A stretch of DNA of 64,000 nt from Chrysogorgia sp. JL179-B06 (taxonomy: Eukaryota; Cnidaria; Anthozoa; Scleralcyonacea; Chrysogorgiidae): the NCBI GenBank assembly GCA_035772405.1, contig JAYKKM010000122.1, positions 27,501 through 91,500 of the forward strand. The letters are read 5' to 3'. This document shows positions 32,510 through 40,290 of this stretch, in pieces. Under the pieces are notes generated by a model. It was not told the DNA's origin and did no database searches. It was given only the letters and a program-made list of their open reading frames with translations. The position numbers were made by a program, and so were the translations under genes. How positions within the stretch are numbered: the stretch's first letter is position 1; the number at the start of each line of letters is the position of its first letter.

Positions 32510-33065
32510 ACTAGAAATCGTGATTGGTCCCATGTTTGCGGGAAAAACAACAGAGACTCTCCGCAGGTTAGTCACGTTGAGTAAATCAGGGCTCAAAGTC
32601 CTCTACATGAACAACACAGGTGACACTAGGCGAACTGACCACGCGTTCTCCACACATCGTCAGACCATTGTTGTCGGATCAGACAGTTTACCTGCGAAGT
32701 TAATCACCAACCTTCCAAGTTCTTCCGAGATAGCTGATTATGACGTCATCGGCATTGATGAAGGCCATTGGTACTCTGGTCTACTCCCAGTTATTCACGA
32801 TTACATCAAAGCTGGCGTTCACGTCATTATTTGTGGTCTCATAACAACAGAGCACCTAAAAAAACTTGGTGAACTCGACACGCTCTTCCCAATGGCAGAC
32901 GACATCACATTTCTAAAAGCGTATTGCGTCGTTTGTCGTGACACTTACGGAACAACTGTTGAGGCGCCATTCAATTGGAGACACAACCCAGGACCATCAT
33001 TCGTTGGTGGTGTTGAGCAATATCGCGCAGTGTGCAGACGTCATCATCCTTCCACACAAAATTAG
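32493..33065 (+). CDS. Thymidine kinase (TK1-type, family II)
   Basis: 190 residues. Walker A is GPMFAGKTT (residues ~12-20). Walker B and the downstream Asp-Glu lie in DVIGIDEGHWY. The lasso/zinc part is AYCVVCRDTYG ... GGVEQYRAVCRRHH with four zinc-ligand positions (C, C, C, H). Length and motif order match cellular and poxviral TK1-type kinases, which phosphorylate thymidine to dTMP. A nucleotide-salvage enzyme would supply dNTPs for self-replication in non-dividing cells. It overlaps the upstream ORF by 17 bp. TK is not part of the usual Polinton core set. Confidence 0.9.
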   Translation: MKKIGKLEIVIGPMFAGKTTETLRRLVTLSKSGLKVLYMNNTGDTRRTDHAFSTHRQTIVVGSDSLPAKLITNLPSSSEIADYDVIGIDEGHWYSGLLPVIHDYIKAGVHVIICGLITTEHLKKLGELDTLFPMADDITFLKAYCVVCRDTYGTTVEAPFNWRHNPGPSFVGGVEQYRAVCRRHHPSTQN

Positions 33066-33302
33066 GGGTGTTCTCAGATACCCCACTTTTTAAATTTAGA
33101 CATTGGTCACATGAAGCGTCCAATGTCTCATAGAAACATTTTTTCACACAGTGGTCAGAAGGTTTGTGAAATAAAGAGAGAAAGTTTCGCAGATATTTTT
33201 TACTGAGTTAAAAAACGTCTTTAAAAAATGTTAGAACAGTTGTCGCTTCAAACGTCGTCTCAACAACGAGAACGAGCGCTAATTCGACTTGTTACTCGCT
33301 GT
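33066..33302. other. Convergent intergenic region
   Basis: Between TK (+) and the BRO fusion (-). It contains a 31-codon ORF at 33111 and a 40-codon ORF from 33228 that overlaps the BRO gene; neither is supported enough to call. Confidence 0.4.
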
Positions 33303-34070
33303 CTAAAAAGTCTCTTTACAATAGCGTCTCTCATGGTTACTCAACGCTGATTTATTTTTAAATTTACGAAGACAGTGAGAGCACTGAAACCCAACGTCAA
33401 AGAGATATTTTATCACTGTGGTAATAGCGTCGTCGTACGAGTCGCACAACAACGTTAGATAACCAGCGGACTTATATCTGAGCAACAGAGACTCCTGCTC
33501 TTTGGACGTCTTGCCTGTGCCACCTGGATTCTTGAACTCAATCACGAGCCCGCTGTGCTGTCGGTTTGCATTGGCAATAATCAAGTCAGGTGTTCCACGT
33601 TGGTAACCTTTTTTCCACGAGTTTATTCTTTTACTCGAAGTGTCTTGATTTTCACCACAAGCAGCTATCAAAATAGCCTCTGGATAATATTTCCTAAGAA
33701 AACCAACAACTTTCGTGTGAAGGTCGAACTCAGTGATCATTTTAAATTGATTGTGTTTGAGACCAACGTCAGCTAAACTTTTTCTAACGCTTGGTAAGAC
33801 CTCTGAGTGCACCCACCTTCCAAAGTGTTTCGCACGCTCCATTTTACTCGAGAACACTAACGAGTAGACACCAAGTTCGTTGATAAACGAGGCTTGCTCT
33901 ATCTTCATTTTACAATCAGGTTCGACGTGGTCATTGACTGCATCTTTTGGTCGAGCATAACCTAGAGCGCTCGCGACTTCTTTCGCTTTGAACCATATAT
34001 CGCCGTTGTCCATGACCGTCGTGATTTGGTGACCATCGAAGTCGAATAATCGAAGCACTGTGGAGGTCAT
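33303..34070 (-). CDS. BRO-N domain + PD-(D/E)XK (VRR-Nuc-like) nuclease + zinc finger fusion
   Basis: 255 residues from ATG 34070 (the GTG before it is not used). Residues ~4-100 match the BRO-N fold (WFKAKEVASALGYARPKDAV, GRWVHSEVLPSVRKS), known from baculoviruses, phages and other DNA viruses as a DNA-binding module. Residues ~117-225 have nuclease signatures: RGTPDLII (Asp ~162), LVIEFK (Glu ~178, Lys ~180) and a following KEQ with L-rich helix, as in VRR-Nuc enzymes. A C-terminal finger CSHC...H...C (~230-251) completes the protein. The combination suggests a site- or structure-directed nuclease; the target is unknown. Confidence 0.82.
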   Translation of the reverse strand: MTSTVLRLFDFDGHQITTVMDNGDIWFKAKEVASALGYARPKDAVNDHVEPDCKMKIEQASFINELGVYSLVFSSKMERAKHFGRWVHSEVLPSVRKSLADVGLKHNQFKMITEFDLHTKVVGFLRKYYPEAILIAACGENQDTSSKRINSWKKGYQRGTPDLIIANANRQHSGLVIEFKNPGGTGKTSKEQESLLLRYKSAGYLTLLCDSYDDAITTVIKYLFDVGFQCSHCLRKFKNKSALSNHERRYCKETF

Positions 34071-34099
34071 CACTATATTATAGTCTCCTACAAAAAAAA

Positions 34100-34240
34100 C
34101 TACTCGACATAGGTGTCAGGTTTTTTATAGATCTGGTTTGTTGTGTACCAATGCAGCAAATACGTTTTATTAGTCCTCAGTTTTCTACGTCGTCTGAAAA
34201 AGTTTCTAATGTTACGAATCAGTTTTCTAAGCCAACCCAT
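34100..34240 (-). CDS. 46-aa basic amphipathic protein
   Basis: A short minus-strand ORF, ATG at 34240 and stop at 34100, that fills the gap between its neighbours with 8 bp to the upstream gene. It starts MGWLRKLIRNIRNFFRRRRK, an amphipathic hydrophobic/arginine pattern typical of membrane- or nucleic-acid-binding peptides. Gly2 could be acylated, although the signal is weak. No homologue is recalled. The close packing favours a real gene over chance. Confidence 0.5.
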   Translation of the reverse strand: MGWLRKLIRNIRNFFRRRRKLRTNKTYLLHWYTTNQIYKKPDTYVE

Positions 34241-34248
34241 CACATAAC

Positions 34249-34458
34249 TTAGGTCACGTCTCCTACCACTCCTACTTTGTCTGATTCTGCGGGTAACATA
34301 ATAGGTTTGCCGTAAGTCTTTTTAGACCTCATACCAATCTCAGCGTGGAGATCGAGAGTAACGTCACCGCGGCCAAATGACCCACCAGCTTTGAACATGT
34401 GATCAGTCGTCTTATTTATTTTATATATTTCATGAGGTCTCGAAATACATGCTCCCAT
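34249..34458 (-). CDS. 69-aa small protein with N-myristoylation signal
   Basis: Starts MGACISRP: Gly2, Cys4 and Ser6 form a classical myristoylation site with a possible palmitoylated cysteine. The remainder is soluble and Gly/Asp-rich. It lies immediately upstream of the 46-aa ORF and downstream of the fibre-like gene, all on the minus strand. Membrane anchoring during assembly is an inference from the signal. Confidence 0.6.
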   Translation of the reverse strand: MGACISRPHEIYKINKTTDHMFKAGGSFGRGDVTLDLHAEIGMRSKKTYGKPIMLPAESDKVGVVGDVT

Positions 34459-35409
34459 TTACTTTACACCATATTCCTTCATCATTTCTCCACCCATGAC
34501 TATAATGTCTCGGTTCGTCATGTAACCACTCACAATTTTCACACCGTAGAACTCTATCAACGATGGGTATGCATAAGGTGCGAGTGGTATTCTTGGTCGA
34601 TGTATTCCAAAAATTGTTCCATAAGGTGTGCCTATCTTTTTCATATTCGCTACGAAGTCTGAATCGGTTGACTTAACGTTGTTGACCCTGACATGTGAAT
34701 TGCTCATTTGCCAGTGTATCGATATCATATGCATTTTACTTATGTCAATAATACTCGGAATAGTGCATACTCTCTCCATCGCTGGGATGCTACCACCATA
34801 CGCGAGTCCATTGGTCATACCAGTCTTGTACCCTATGAACTTATCCCACTGACCATCGTCGTTTGATATAATTGTCTCCCAATTTGATCCAGCGGTGCGA
34901 GTAGGTAACCTCACCACAACAAAAATAGAGAGATCACACCATTGCATACTGGGGCAATTAAAATGAAGACCTGACTCAAGTGGGATTGGTGTTAACACAG
35001 GCGACAGAAAACTTTGGCTTACACCGCTGATGCCGACAATAGGACCATAAGCCGGGTTGTTTTGCACTAATTTACTTGTTTCACCAATGGCTTTCACTTT
35101 GTTTGAACCATTGGTGTGAAATTCCACGTTTTTCAAGGCGTGTGTGCTAACGTTGAAGTTGAGCACAACATTATAGGACTGACTCTTGAGGAAACCTGAT
35201 AGTAATTGCTCTAGAGTTCTTTTATTCGCGGCATCTGAGTCATCGACTGGGTCTGCTACGTTTTTTATTGCTGAGCCTTGCATGTCTATTATTCCAGACA
35301 TCCTTCCACCGGTCGCGCTTAATTTAGGATCCTCGTCCAGATGCCTTTTCGTTCTCTTCAGTATTTTATCGTGAGGGTCGTCAGACTCATACCCATAGTT
35401 TAGACTCAT
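34459..35409 (-). CDS. Fibre-like attachment protein (candidate)
   Basis: 316 residues. The N-terminus MSLNYGYESDD matches the start of the virion-type protein at 37635 (MSLNYGFDSGG). A segment SGIIDMQGSAIKNVADPVDD followed by DAANKRTLEQLL is the kind found in phage tail fibres (shaft/trimerisation region). The C-terminal ~220 residues look like a beta-sandwich lectin/LamG-like head. An N-terminal anchor, shaft and globular head are the plan of adenovirus fibres, so host-cell attachment is plausible but unproven. The stop codon abuts the next minus-strand gene. Confidence 0.6.
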   Translation of the reverse strand: MSLNYGYESDDPHDKILKRTKRHLDEDPKLSATGGRMSGIIDMQGSAIKNVADPVDDSDAANKRTLEQLLSGFLKSQSYNVVLNFNVSTHALKNVEFHTNGSNKVKAIGETSKLVQNNPAYGPIVGISGVSQSFLSPVLTPIPLESGLHFNCPSMQWCDLSIFVVVRLPTRTAGSNWETIISNDDGQWDKFIGYKTGMTNGLAYGGSIPAMERVCTIPSIIDISKMHMISIHWQMSNSHVRVNNVKSTDSDFVANMKKIGTPYGTIFGIHRPRIPLAPYAYPSLIEFYGVKIVSGYMTNRDIIVMGGEMMKEYGVK

Positions 35410-35411
35410 TA

Positions 35412-36902
35412 CTACTTCAAGGTGTATTTGGTTAGTAGATAGCCAGAGACTGCTGAGAACCCCAAGATTATCACCAGCGTTGTCGTGTCTGACTTACTTG
35501 TGGTAGTGACCACTGTTTTTCTCACAGGAAGTGGTGTCACGTTTTCTTGGTAAACTTTTTTAGCCACAGTCGTTGGTACCACCACCACACTTTCTTGGTG
35601 AGCTTTTTTCTTCACAATCGTTGACGCTACTAGGGAGTGAGTCACCACATTTTCTTGGTGGACTTTTTTAGCCGTAATTGTTGGTGTTGTTGCATTCAAG
35701 CTAGTGTTCACTCCAAATCTCATGGACTCTGTAGCAATCTTTAATAAGTTGTTGTACCCAGCGATTTTATTCTTGAGTATCACTAGGTTACTTGGCATTA
35801 ACCATGTACTTGGCGACACTGCAAGATTTTGAACAACGTTGGTGTCTCTAATCGATTTATTCATGTTGAGAATCCATGTTGATACGTCATACTGAATAAC
35901 ACTGTCAGAAAACAACTTGCGGAATTCTTGTTGGGTCTCTAGACTTCCTGCAGAACCACCAACGACTGATACACGTGTTCTCGCTTGCGCACCAAGTGTG
36001 GAGTACACAAAGGACTCTATGCTCTGATTTAGATATTGCAGTCCAATGTTGGTAAAGCCGTCTGACAATCGCGCTACGTATCGTTTGTAATCGTTCTGAA
36101 CGTCGTTGAGTGTGAAGACTCTGGTCTCACCTGTTGTACCATCGCTCAGGACTTTATTCTGGTAGTAGTGCCTTCTGGGAATCTTGGAAATCTTACCATA
36201 CAATTCAGAAGCGTTGAATTCTCTACTTATTGATTTCATGGTCTCACCACCTTCCATTCTTCTGAGAAGTCTCCTAATGGTGAAGTACAAATGAAATCTC
36301 ATCACACTTGTGACCACAGGGTGAACTTCTTGCGATACTGATAAATGTTGCAGTGACACCCCACAACAGAAACTCGCACAATACGTCGCAAACACAACGC
36401 GATAGTAAGATTCGCTGTCATCCCACTCTGATTTTGTCTTTGACGTGGTGACTCGCAAGACTGGCAGCTTTGACATGAAGTAGCTATTTTGGTTAACAAA
36501 AACTTTAAAGTTGTTCACTGGATAATTTAACACATTTTCTGTTGGATAACCATCCCAAAGTCCCCAGTGGTTCTTGCGACCTTTTGGCAATGGTTGGATA
36601 GCCCCACCACCTTGCCATATTATTGGGAACTTACTATTGTGTAACCACTTCCACATGCTTTTATCATTTTTGAAGGTTGTGCTGGTTATGTCTGTGCTAA
36701 GGATGTCGTTGTTTCTGAAATATATGTCGACACTCATGATCTTACCATCTTGCAAAATATTTGGATAGAACTCAAACTTGCTTAAAGTGGCGTGAGGGTA
36801 CTTTTTGATGAGGTCTGCCTTTGCGTTGTGTGCAGCCTTCGACGTGTTAGCCATCGCGCGTTTGTAGTACTTTCCATAGTACTCACGAAGGGCTTTCTGC
36901 AT
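35412..36902 (-). CDS. 496-aa Polinton protein with HQE repeats and C-terminal TM
   Basis: ATG at 36902 (a GTG ten codons upstream is out). It begins MQKALREYYGKYYKRA with a basic N-terminus. The middle contains WGLWDGYPTENVLNYPVNNF and SVVGGSAGSLETQQEFRKLF. Near the end are three degenerate repeats (KKVHQENVV, KKKAHQESVV, KKVYQENVT) and a final TM (TTLVIILGFSAVSGYLLTKY). I recall similar uncharacterised ORFs in cnidarian Polintons. A membrane-anchored virion or assembly protein is plausible; no protease or enzyme motif was seen. Confidence 0.65.
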   Translation of the reverse strand: MQKALREYYGKYYKRAMANTSKAAHNAKADLIKKYPHATLSKFEFYPNILQDGKIMSVDIYFRNNDILSTDITSTTFKNDKSMWKWLHNSKFPIIWQGGGAIQPLPKGRKNHWGLWDGYPTENVLNYPVNNFKVFVNQNSYFMSKLPVLRVTTSKTKSEWDDSESYYRVVFATYCASFCCGVSLQHLSVSQEVHPVVTSVMRFHLYFTIRRLLRRMEGGETMKSISREFNASELYGKISKIPRRHYYQNKVLSDGTTGETRVFTLNDVQNDYKRYVARLSDGFTNIGLQYLNQSIESFVYSTLGAQARTRVSVVGGSAGSLETQQEFRKLFSDSVIQYDVSTWILNMNKSIRDTNVVQNLAVSPSTWLMPSNLVILKNKIAGYNNLLKIATESMRFGVNTSLNATTPTITAKKVHQENVVTHSLVASTIVKKKAHQESVVVVPTTVAKKVYQENVTPLPVRKTVVTTTSKSDTTTLVIILGFSAVSGYLLTKYTLK

Positions 36903-36946
36903 ATATAATATACCATATGTTACACATAACACATGCTACATTATAT
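36903..36946. promoter_or_regulatory. 44-bp divergent promoter
   Basis: The two start codons face away from each other. Both are preceded by ATTATAT directly at the ATG, and CATATGTTACACATAACACATG lies between. A diverged copy of this promoter, with a relic of the minus-strand gene start, is at 38421-38509. Confidence 0.6.
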
Positions 36947-37609
36947 ATGGTCAGGGTTGTAGTATTGATTAGAGGCCCAACGGAAACTGTGGATCTACCA
37001 GAGGCACTTTTGACGTTTGGCTCAGATCCTCACTTACTAGTAAAAAAAGCGACCATCTTTTGGGACTACGTTAACGTGGAGACCGGTGTGAATGATGAAA
37101 TAAGTTACAACAGCAACAAACACGTTTTTGGGTCTGGGTACCACACTTTTAAAATGATCGCCGACGAGTTGAAAGGATTAGGGGCTATCGAGCTAGTAGC
37201 CAACAAACACAATTCAAAGTGTGCGATAAGAACTGACCAACAATTAGAGTTGTTTAAATTTGGAGAACTCTTAGGGTTCAATGATAACACAACGATAAGT
37301 AGTAGTGGTTTGGTCAGCCCTAATGTTGTGGACGTTAACAAAGGGTTGAAGTACGTACAAGTAGGTTGTAGCATTGTGAACAGACCTGAGAATATTGTTA
37401 ATGGTAGCAAAAGCGAGGTTATCGTCGAATTGCCATTGACCACCACCCAACCACTGAAGAGCTCCGTTCAACAATTCTTCAACATTGAGTCGAAGGTGTC
37501 GATAAACAAAGGCGCTTTTACGCAGTTAGTTTTTAGCGTGACTGACCAAGATGGTGGTGGTGTCAACGTTGGTGACATATTGTTGGATTTGTATGCAACG
37601 CTAGAGTAG
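36947..37609 (+). CDS. Virion-type 'LLGF' protein, paralogue 1
   Basis: 220 residues from ATG 36947 (an upstream ATG at 36917 lacks paralogue support). Shared landmarks with the next two genes: an N-terminal beta-rich part with VKKATIFWDYVNV, the motif ELLGF, and VNKGLKYVQVGC...LPLTTTQPLKSSVQQ, ending LLDLYATL. Proteins with the LLGF motif are common in invertebrate Polintons. They are probably capsid-vertex or spike components, although this is not demonstrated here. Confidence 0.65.
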   Translation: MVRVVVLIRGPTETVDLPEALLTFGSDPHLLVKKATIFWDYVNVETGVNDEISYNSNKHVFGSGYHTFKMIADELKGLGAIELVANKHNSKCAIRTDQQLELFKFGELLGFNDNTTISSSGLVSPNVVDVNKGLKYVQVGCSIVNRPENIVNGSKSEVIVELPLTTTQPLKSSVQQFFNIESKVSINKGAFTQLVFSVTDQDGGGVNVGDILLDLYATLE

Positions 37610-37634
37610 CTAACATTAAACGCGTGCTAAAGTA

Positions 37635-38417
37635 ATGAGTCTAAACTATGGGTTCGACTCTGGTGGTTACACTGAAAAGCGACGTGCACACAACAACCCT
37701 CAAAAGTTGATGGTGCTCGTTGAGGGTGTGGAGAAAGTCATGACTTTTGACCATAGTGTGGTAGTCGCACACGATAACCCACACATTGTAGTTAAGACAG
37801 CCACTGTGTTTTGGAACTATGAAAATGTGGTGAGTAACACCACTATGCGACTCACCAATTTTCCCTCAGGGATAGTAATACAGGATATTCGAGTGGACGG
37901 GGGCTATTACGAGTTCGACGCGTTGGTTAGAACTCTACGACACGCGCTCAAGACGCATGATGTAGACCTCATGGTGGAGAAACTGATAGCCACAGGTAAA
38001 AGTAGGGTCAAAAGTCAGTCTTTGGATAGGTACTTCGGGGTCGACACGAAGCTTATGCTAGGTGACATCGGGCTTTTGTTTGGTTTTGCTAAGGACGTGG
38101 GGATTGTGTCAGATGATAAGTGGCATGACAGTCCAAACAAGATTGACATGAATAGAGGTCTAAAGTATGTAGAGGTCTCGTGCGACGCTGTCGAGACGGA
38201 GAGCAACGTGGGCACCGATGGGAGTCGTAGCGATGTGATCACAACGTTGCCAATACCCACCGAGCAGTCTCTTGATGGAGGGGCGCAACATTATGTATAC
38301 GTCGACTCCAAGGCGAGAATTAAAAAAGGTATTTACTCAAGTATGACGTTTCGTGTTAAACCAAACAATGGTGACGCTGACGTTGGTGTAGTGCTATTGG
38401 AACTGTATATTGTGTGA
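37635..38417 (+). CDS. Virion-type 'LLGF' protein, paralogue 2, with fibre-like N-terminal tag
   Basis: 260 residues. Residues 1-9 (MSLNYGFDS) copy the start of the fibre-like protein on the opposite strand, even at DNA level (ATGAGTCTAAACTATGGGT). The rest aligns with paralogues 1 and 3: VVKTATVFWNYENV, LLFGF, MNRGLKYVEVSC, TTLPIPTEQSLDGG, LLELYIV. The tag is absent from the other two paralogues. It could be a shared virion-docking peptide. Confidence 0.68.
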   Translation: MSLNYGFDSGGYTEKRRAHNNPQKLMVLVEGVEKVMTFDHSVVVAHDNPHIVVKTATVFWNYENVVSNTTMRLTNFPSGIVIQDIRVDGGYYEFDALVRTLRHALKTHDVDLMVEKLIATGKSRVKSQSLDRYFGVDTKLMLGDIGLLFGFAKDVGIVSDDKWHDSPNKIDMNRGLKYVEVSCDAVETESNVGTDGSRSDVITTLPIPTEQSLDGGAQHYVYVDSKARIKKGIYSSMTFRVKPNNGDADVGVVLLELYIV

Positions 38418-38420
38418 ATT

Positions 38421-38489
38421 ATGTGAAGCTTGGTGTGTAGCCTTCGGTGTGTTTGCCATCGCACGCTTGTAGCACTTTCTGCATAAAAT
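38421..38489 (-). pseudogene. Relic 5' end of the 496-aa gene
   Basis: A minus-strand ATG with MQK and a downstream stretch matching CGCGCGATGGCTAACACG of the gene at 36902, with an internal deletion and an early stop. It shows that a block containing this gene start, the divergent promoter and the LLGF gene was duplicated. Confidence 0.7.
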
Positions 38490-38509
38490 ATACCATATGT
38501 TTATACATA

Positions 38510-39175
38510 ATGCGAAAGTTGACGGTGTTCATTGAAGGTGTAGAAAAAGTTGTGTCCTTTGACAACGCGATGATGATCGTGAGTGATAACCCATGCATTA
38601 TGGTTAAGACAGCCACTGTGTTTTGGAACTACGACAACGTACTGGCAAACACAATCGACTTCGAGTCCAATGGTGGTTCCTTACGGTTCTCGATACCTCA
38701 AGGACACTATGACTTCAACGCGTTGGTGTCCCGTATGAAACATACCCTAAAATTTGAGATAGAAAGACTCCCATTCTCAGGTAAGTGTAGAATCAAGGCT
38801 AGTCTCCCGTTTCGATTGCTGGAGGTCGGGCCTCTTCTCGGCTTTGCAGAGGGTACGTCAATCCCAAAGGATGGCGCGTGGCATGTCAGCCCAAACGAGG
38901 TCGACATGTACAGAGGTTTGAGGTATATAAAAGTTTCGTGTGACATTGTTGAAACCGAAAGCAACGTGGGTATTGATGGGAAGCGCAGCGATGTGATCAC
39001 AACGTTGCCGATACCCACCGAACAGTCTTTGAAAGGGTCAGTGCAACGCCATGTGGACATCGAGTCTAAGGTGAGTATTAAAAAAGGTGCTTACTCAAGT
39101 ATGACATTTCGCGTCAAACCAAATAATGATGGTCCCAAAATTGGCGCGGTGCTATTGGAACTGTATATTGTGTGA
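38510..39175 (+). CDS. Virion-type 'LLGF' protein, paralogue 3
   Basis: 221 residues from ATG 38510 (the frame is open upstream but lacks another ATG). It aligns closely with paralogue 2: MVKTATVFWNYDNV, PLLGFAEG, DMYRGLRYIKVSC, TTLPIPTEQSLKGS, LLELYIV. The promoter region is a diverged duplicate of 36903-36946. Confidence 0.68.
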   Translation: MRKLTVFIEGVEKVVSFDNAMMIVSDNPCIMVKTATVFWNYDNVLANTIDFESNGGSLRFSIPQGHYDFNALVSRMKHTLKFEIERLPFSGKCRIKASLPFRLLEVGPLLGFAEGTSIPKDGAWHVSPNEVDMYRGLRYIKVSCDIVETESNVGIDGKRSDVITTLPIPTEQSLKGSVQRHVDIESKVSIKKGAYSSMTFRVKPNNDGPKIGAVLLELYIV

Positions 39176-39180
39176 ATTAT

Positions 39181-40284
39181 ATGGAACTCGGTGTGGAAAC
39201 AGAACAAGGGTTGAGAGACATTTACTATAATCCTAAGACGGGGTACACTGGTGCAGAGAGGTTGTATCAAAGTGCATTGGGAGACGGATTGAAAGTGACT
39301 AGAAAAACAGTGAAAGAATGGTTGACAGCGCAGGACACCTACACTAGGTACAAACCTATTGTGAGAAGGCACAAGTTCCGTGCGACTTTTGTTGGATTTC
39401 TTGGTGAAGAGCTCCAAATGGACTTAGTGGACATGAGTAAGTATTCAAAACAGAATGGTGGATATTATTGGATATTGACAGGTATTGAAATATTGAGTAG
39501 ATACGCTTTTGGCATTGCAGTTTATAGAAAAGACACTAAGAACATGACTAAGACTGTTGGAAAATTGCTGAACGACTTCAAAGATCGGTTTGGGACCACA
39601 CCTAAGTTAGCACAATTCGATGATGGACTTGAGTTCTACAACGTTGGTGTGAAAAGTTTGCTGAAAAAACATGGTGTTGAATATTTCAGCACTAAGAGTG
39701 ATAAAAAGGCTGCTGTTGTTGAGCGTTTTAATAGAAGTCTCAAGAGTATTATGTGGAAGTACTTTTACACCCGTGGAACGTACAAATGGATTAACGTTCT
39801 CGACCAGTTTGTGAGCAATTATAATAGCAATGTGAATCGAAGCATTATGATGAAACCGAAGGATGTCAATAAGTCAAATGAGGGTGAAGTGTGGACCACT
39901 TTGTTTGGTCATCATTTTGCAGACACCCCATTGCCAAAGTTTAGAGTTGGTGAGTCAGTGAGAATTAGTAAGTACAAGAGTGTGTTCACAAAGGGCTATG
40001 AAGCCAACTTCACTGAAGAGCTGTTTAAAGTGGTGAAGGTTACTCGTGGCGATCCGAATGTGTACGAAATTGAGGATATAAGCGGTGAACAGATTATTGG
40101 TAAATTTTATGAGCAGGAATTATCGCTGGTTAATAAGAAACCTGGTGACGATGTGTACAGAGTTGAAAAGGTGTTGAAAAGAAAGAAAGTCAGAGGGAAG
40201 AAGATGGCGCTGGTCAAATGGTTGGGTTATGAGAGCAAACATAATTCGTGGATACCAGAAAGCGATATTCAAAATGTGAGCTAG
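39181..40284 (+). CDS. Integrase with C-terminal chromodomain
   Basis: 367 residues from ATG 39181; the reading frame is also open from a GTG at 39172. An rve/RNase H-like core carries Asp in LQMDLVDMS (~81), Asp in QFDDGLEF (~147) and Glu in VVERFNRS (~181). A beta-rich C-terminal domain follows, and then a chromodomain (~322-367: DVYRVEKVLKRK ... ALVKWLGYESKHNSWIPE). It joins element ends to host DNA with a 6-bp stagger. The chromodomain may steer insertion to particular chromatin. It follows paralogue 3 by 5 bp on the same strand. Confidence 0.95.
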   Translation: MELGVETEQGLRDIYYNPKTGYTGAERLYQSALGDGLKVTRKTVKEWLTAQDTYTRYKPIVRRHKFRATFVGFLGEELQMDLVDMSKYSKQNGGYYWILTGIEILSRYAFGIAVYRKDTKNMTKTVGKLLNDFKDRFGTTPKLAQFDDGLEFYNVGVKSLLKKHGVEYFSTKSDKKAAVVERFNRSLKSIMWKYFYTRGTYKWINVLDQFVSNYNSNVNRSIMMKPKDVNKSNEGEVWTTLFGHHFADTPLPKFRVGESVRISKYKSVFTKGYEANFTEELFKVVKVTRGDPNVYEIEDISGEQIIGKFYEQELSLVNKKPGDDVYRVEKVLKRKKVRGKKMALVKWLGYESKHNSWIPESDIQNVS

Positions 40285-40290
40285 TGTAAT

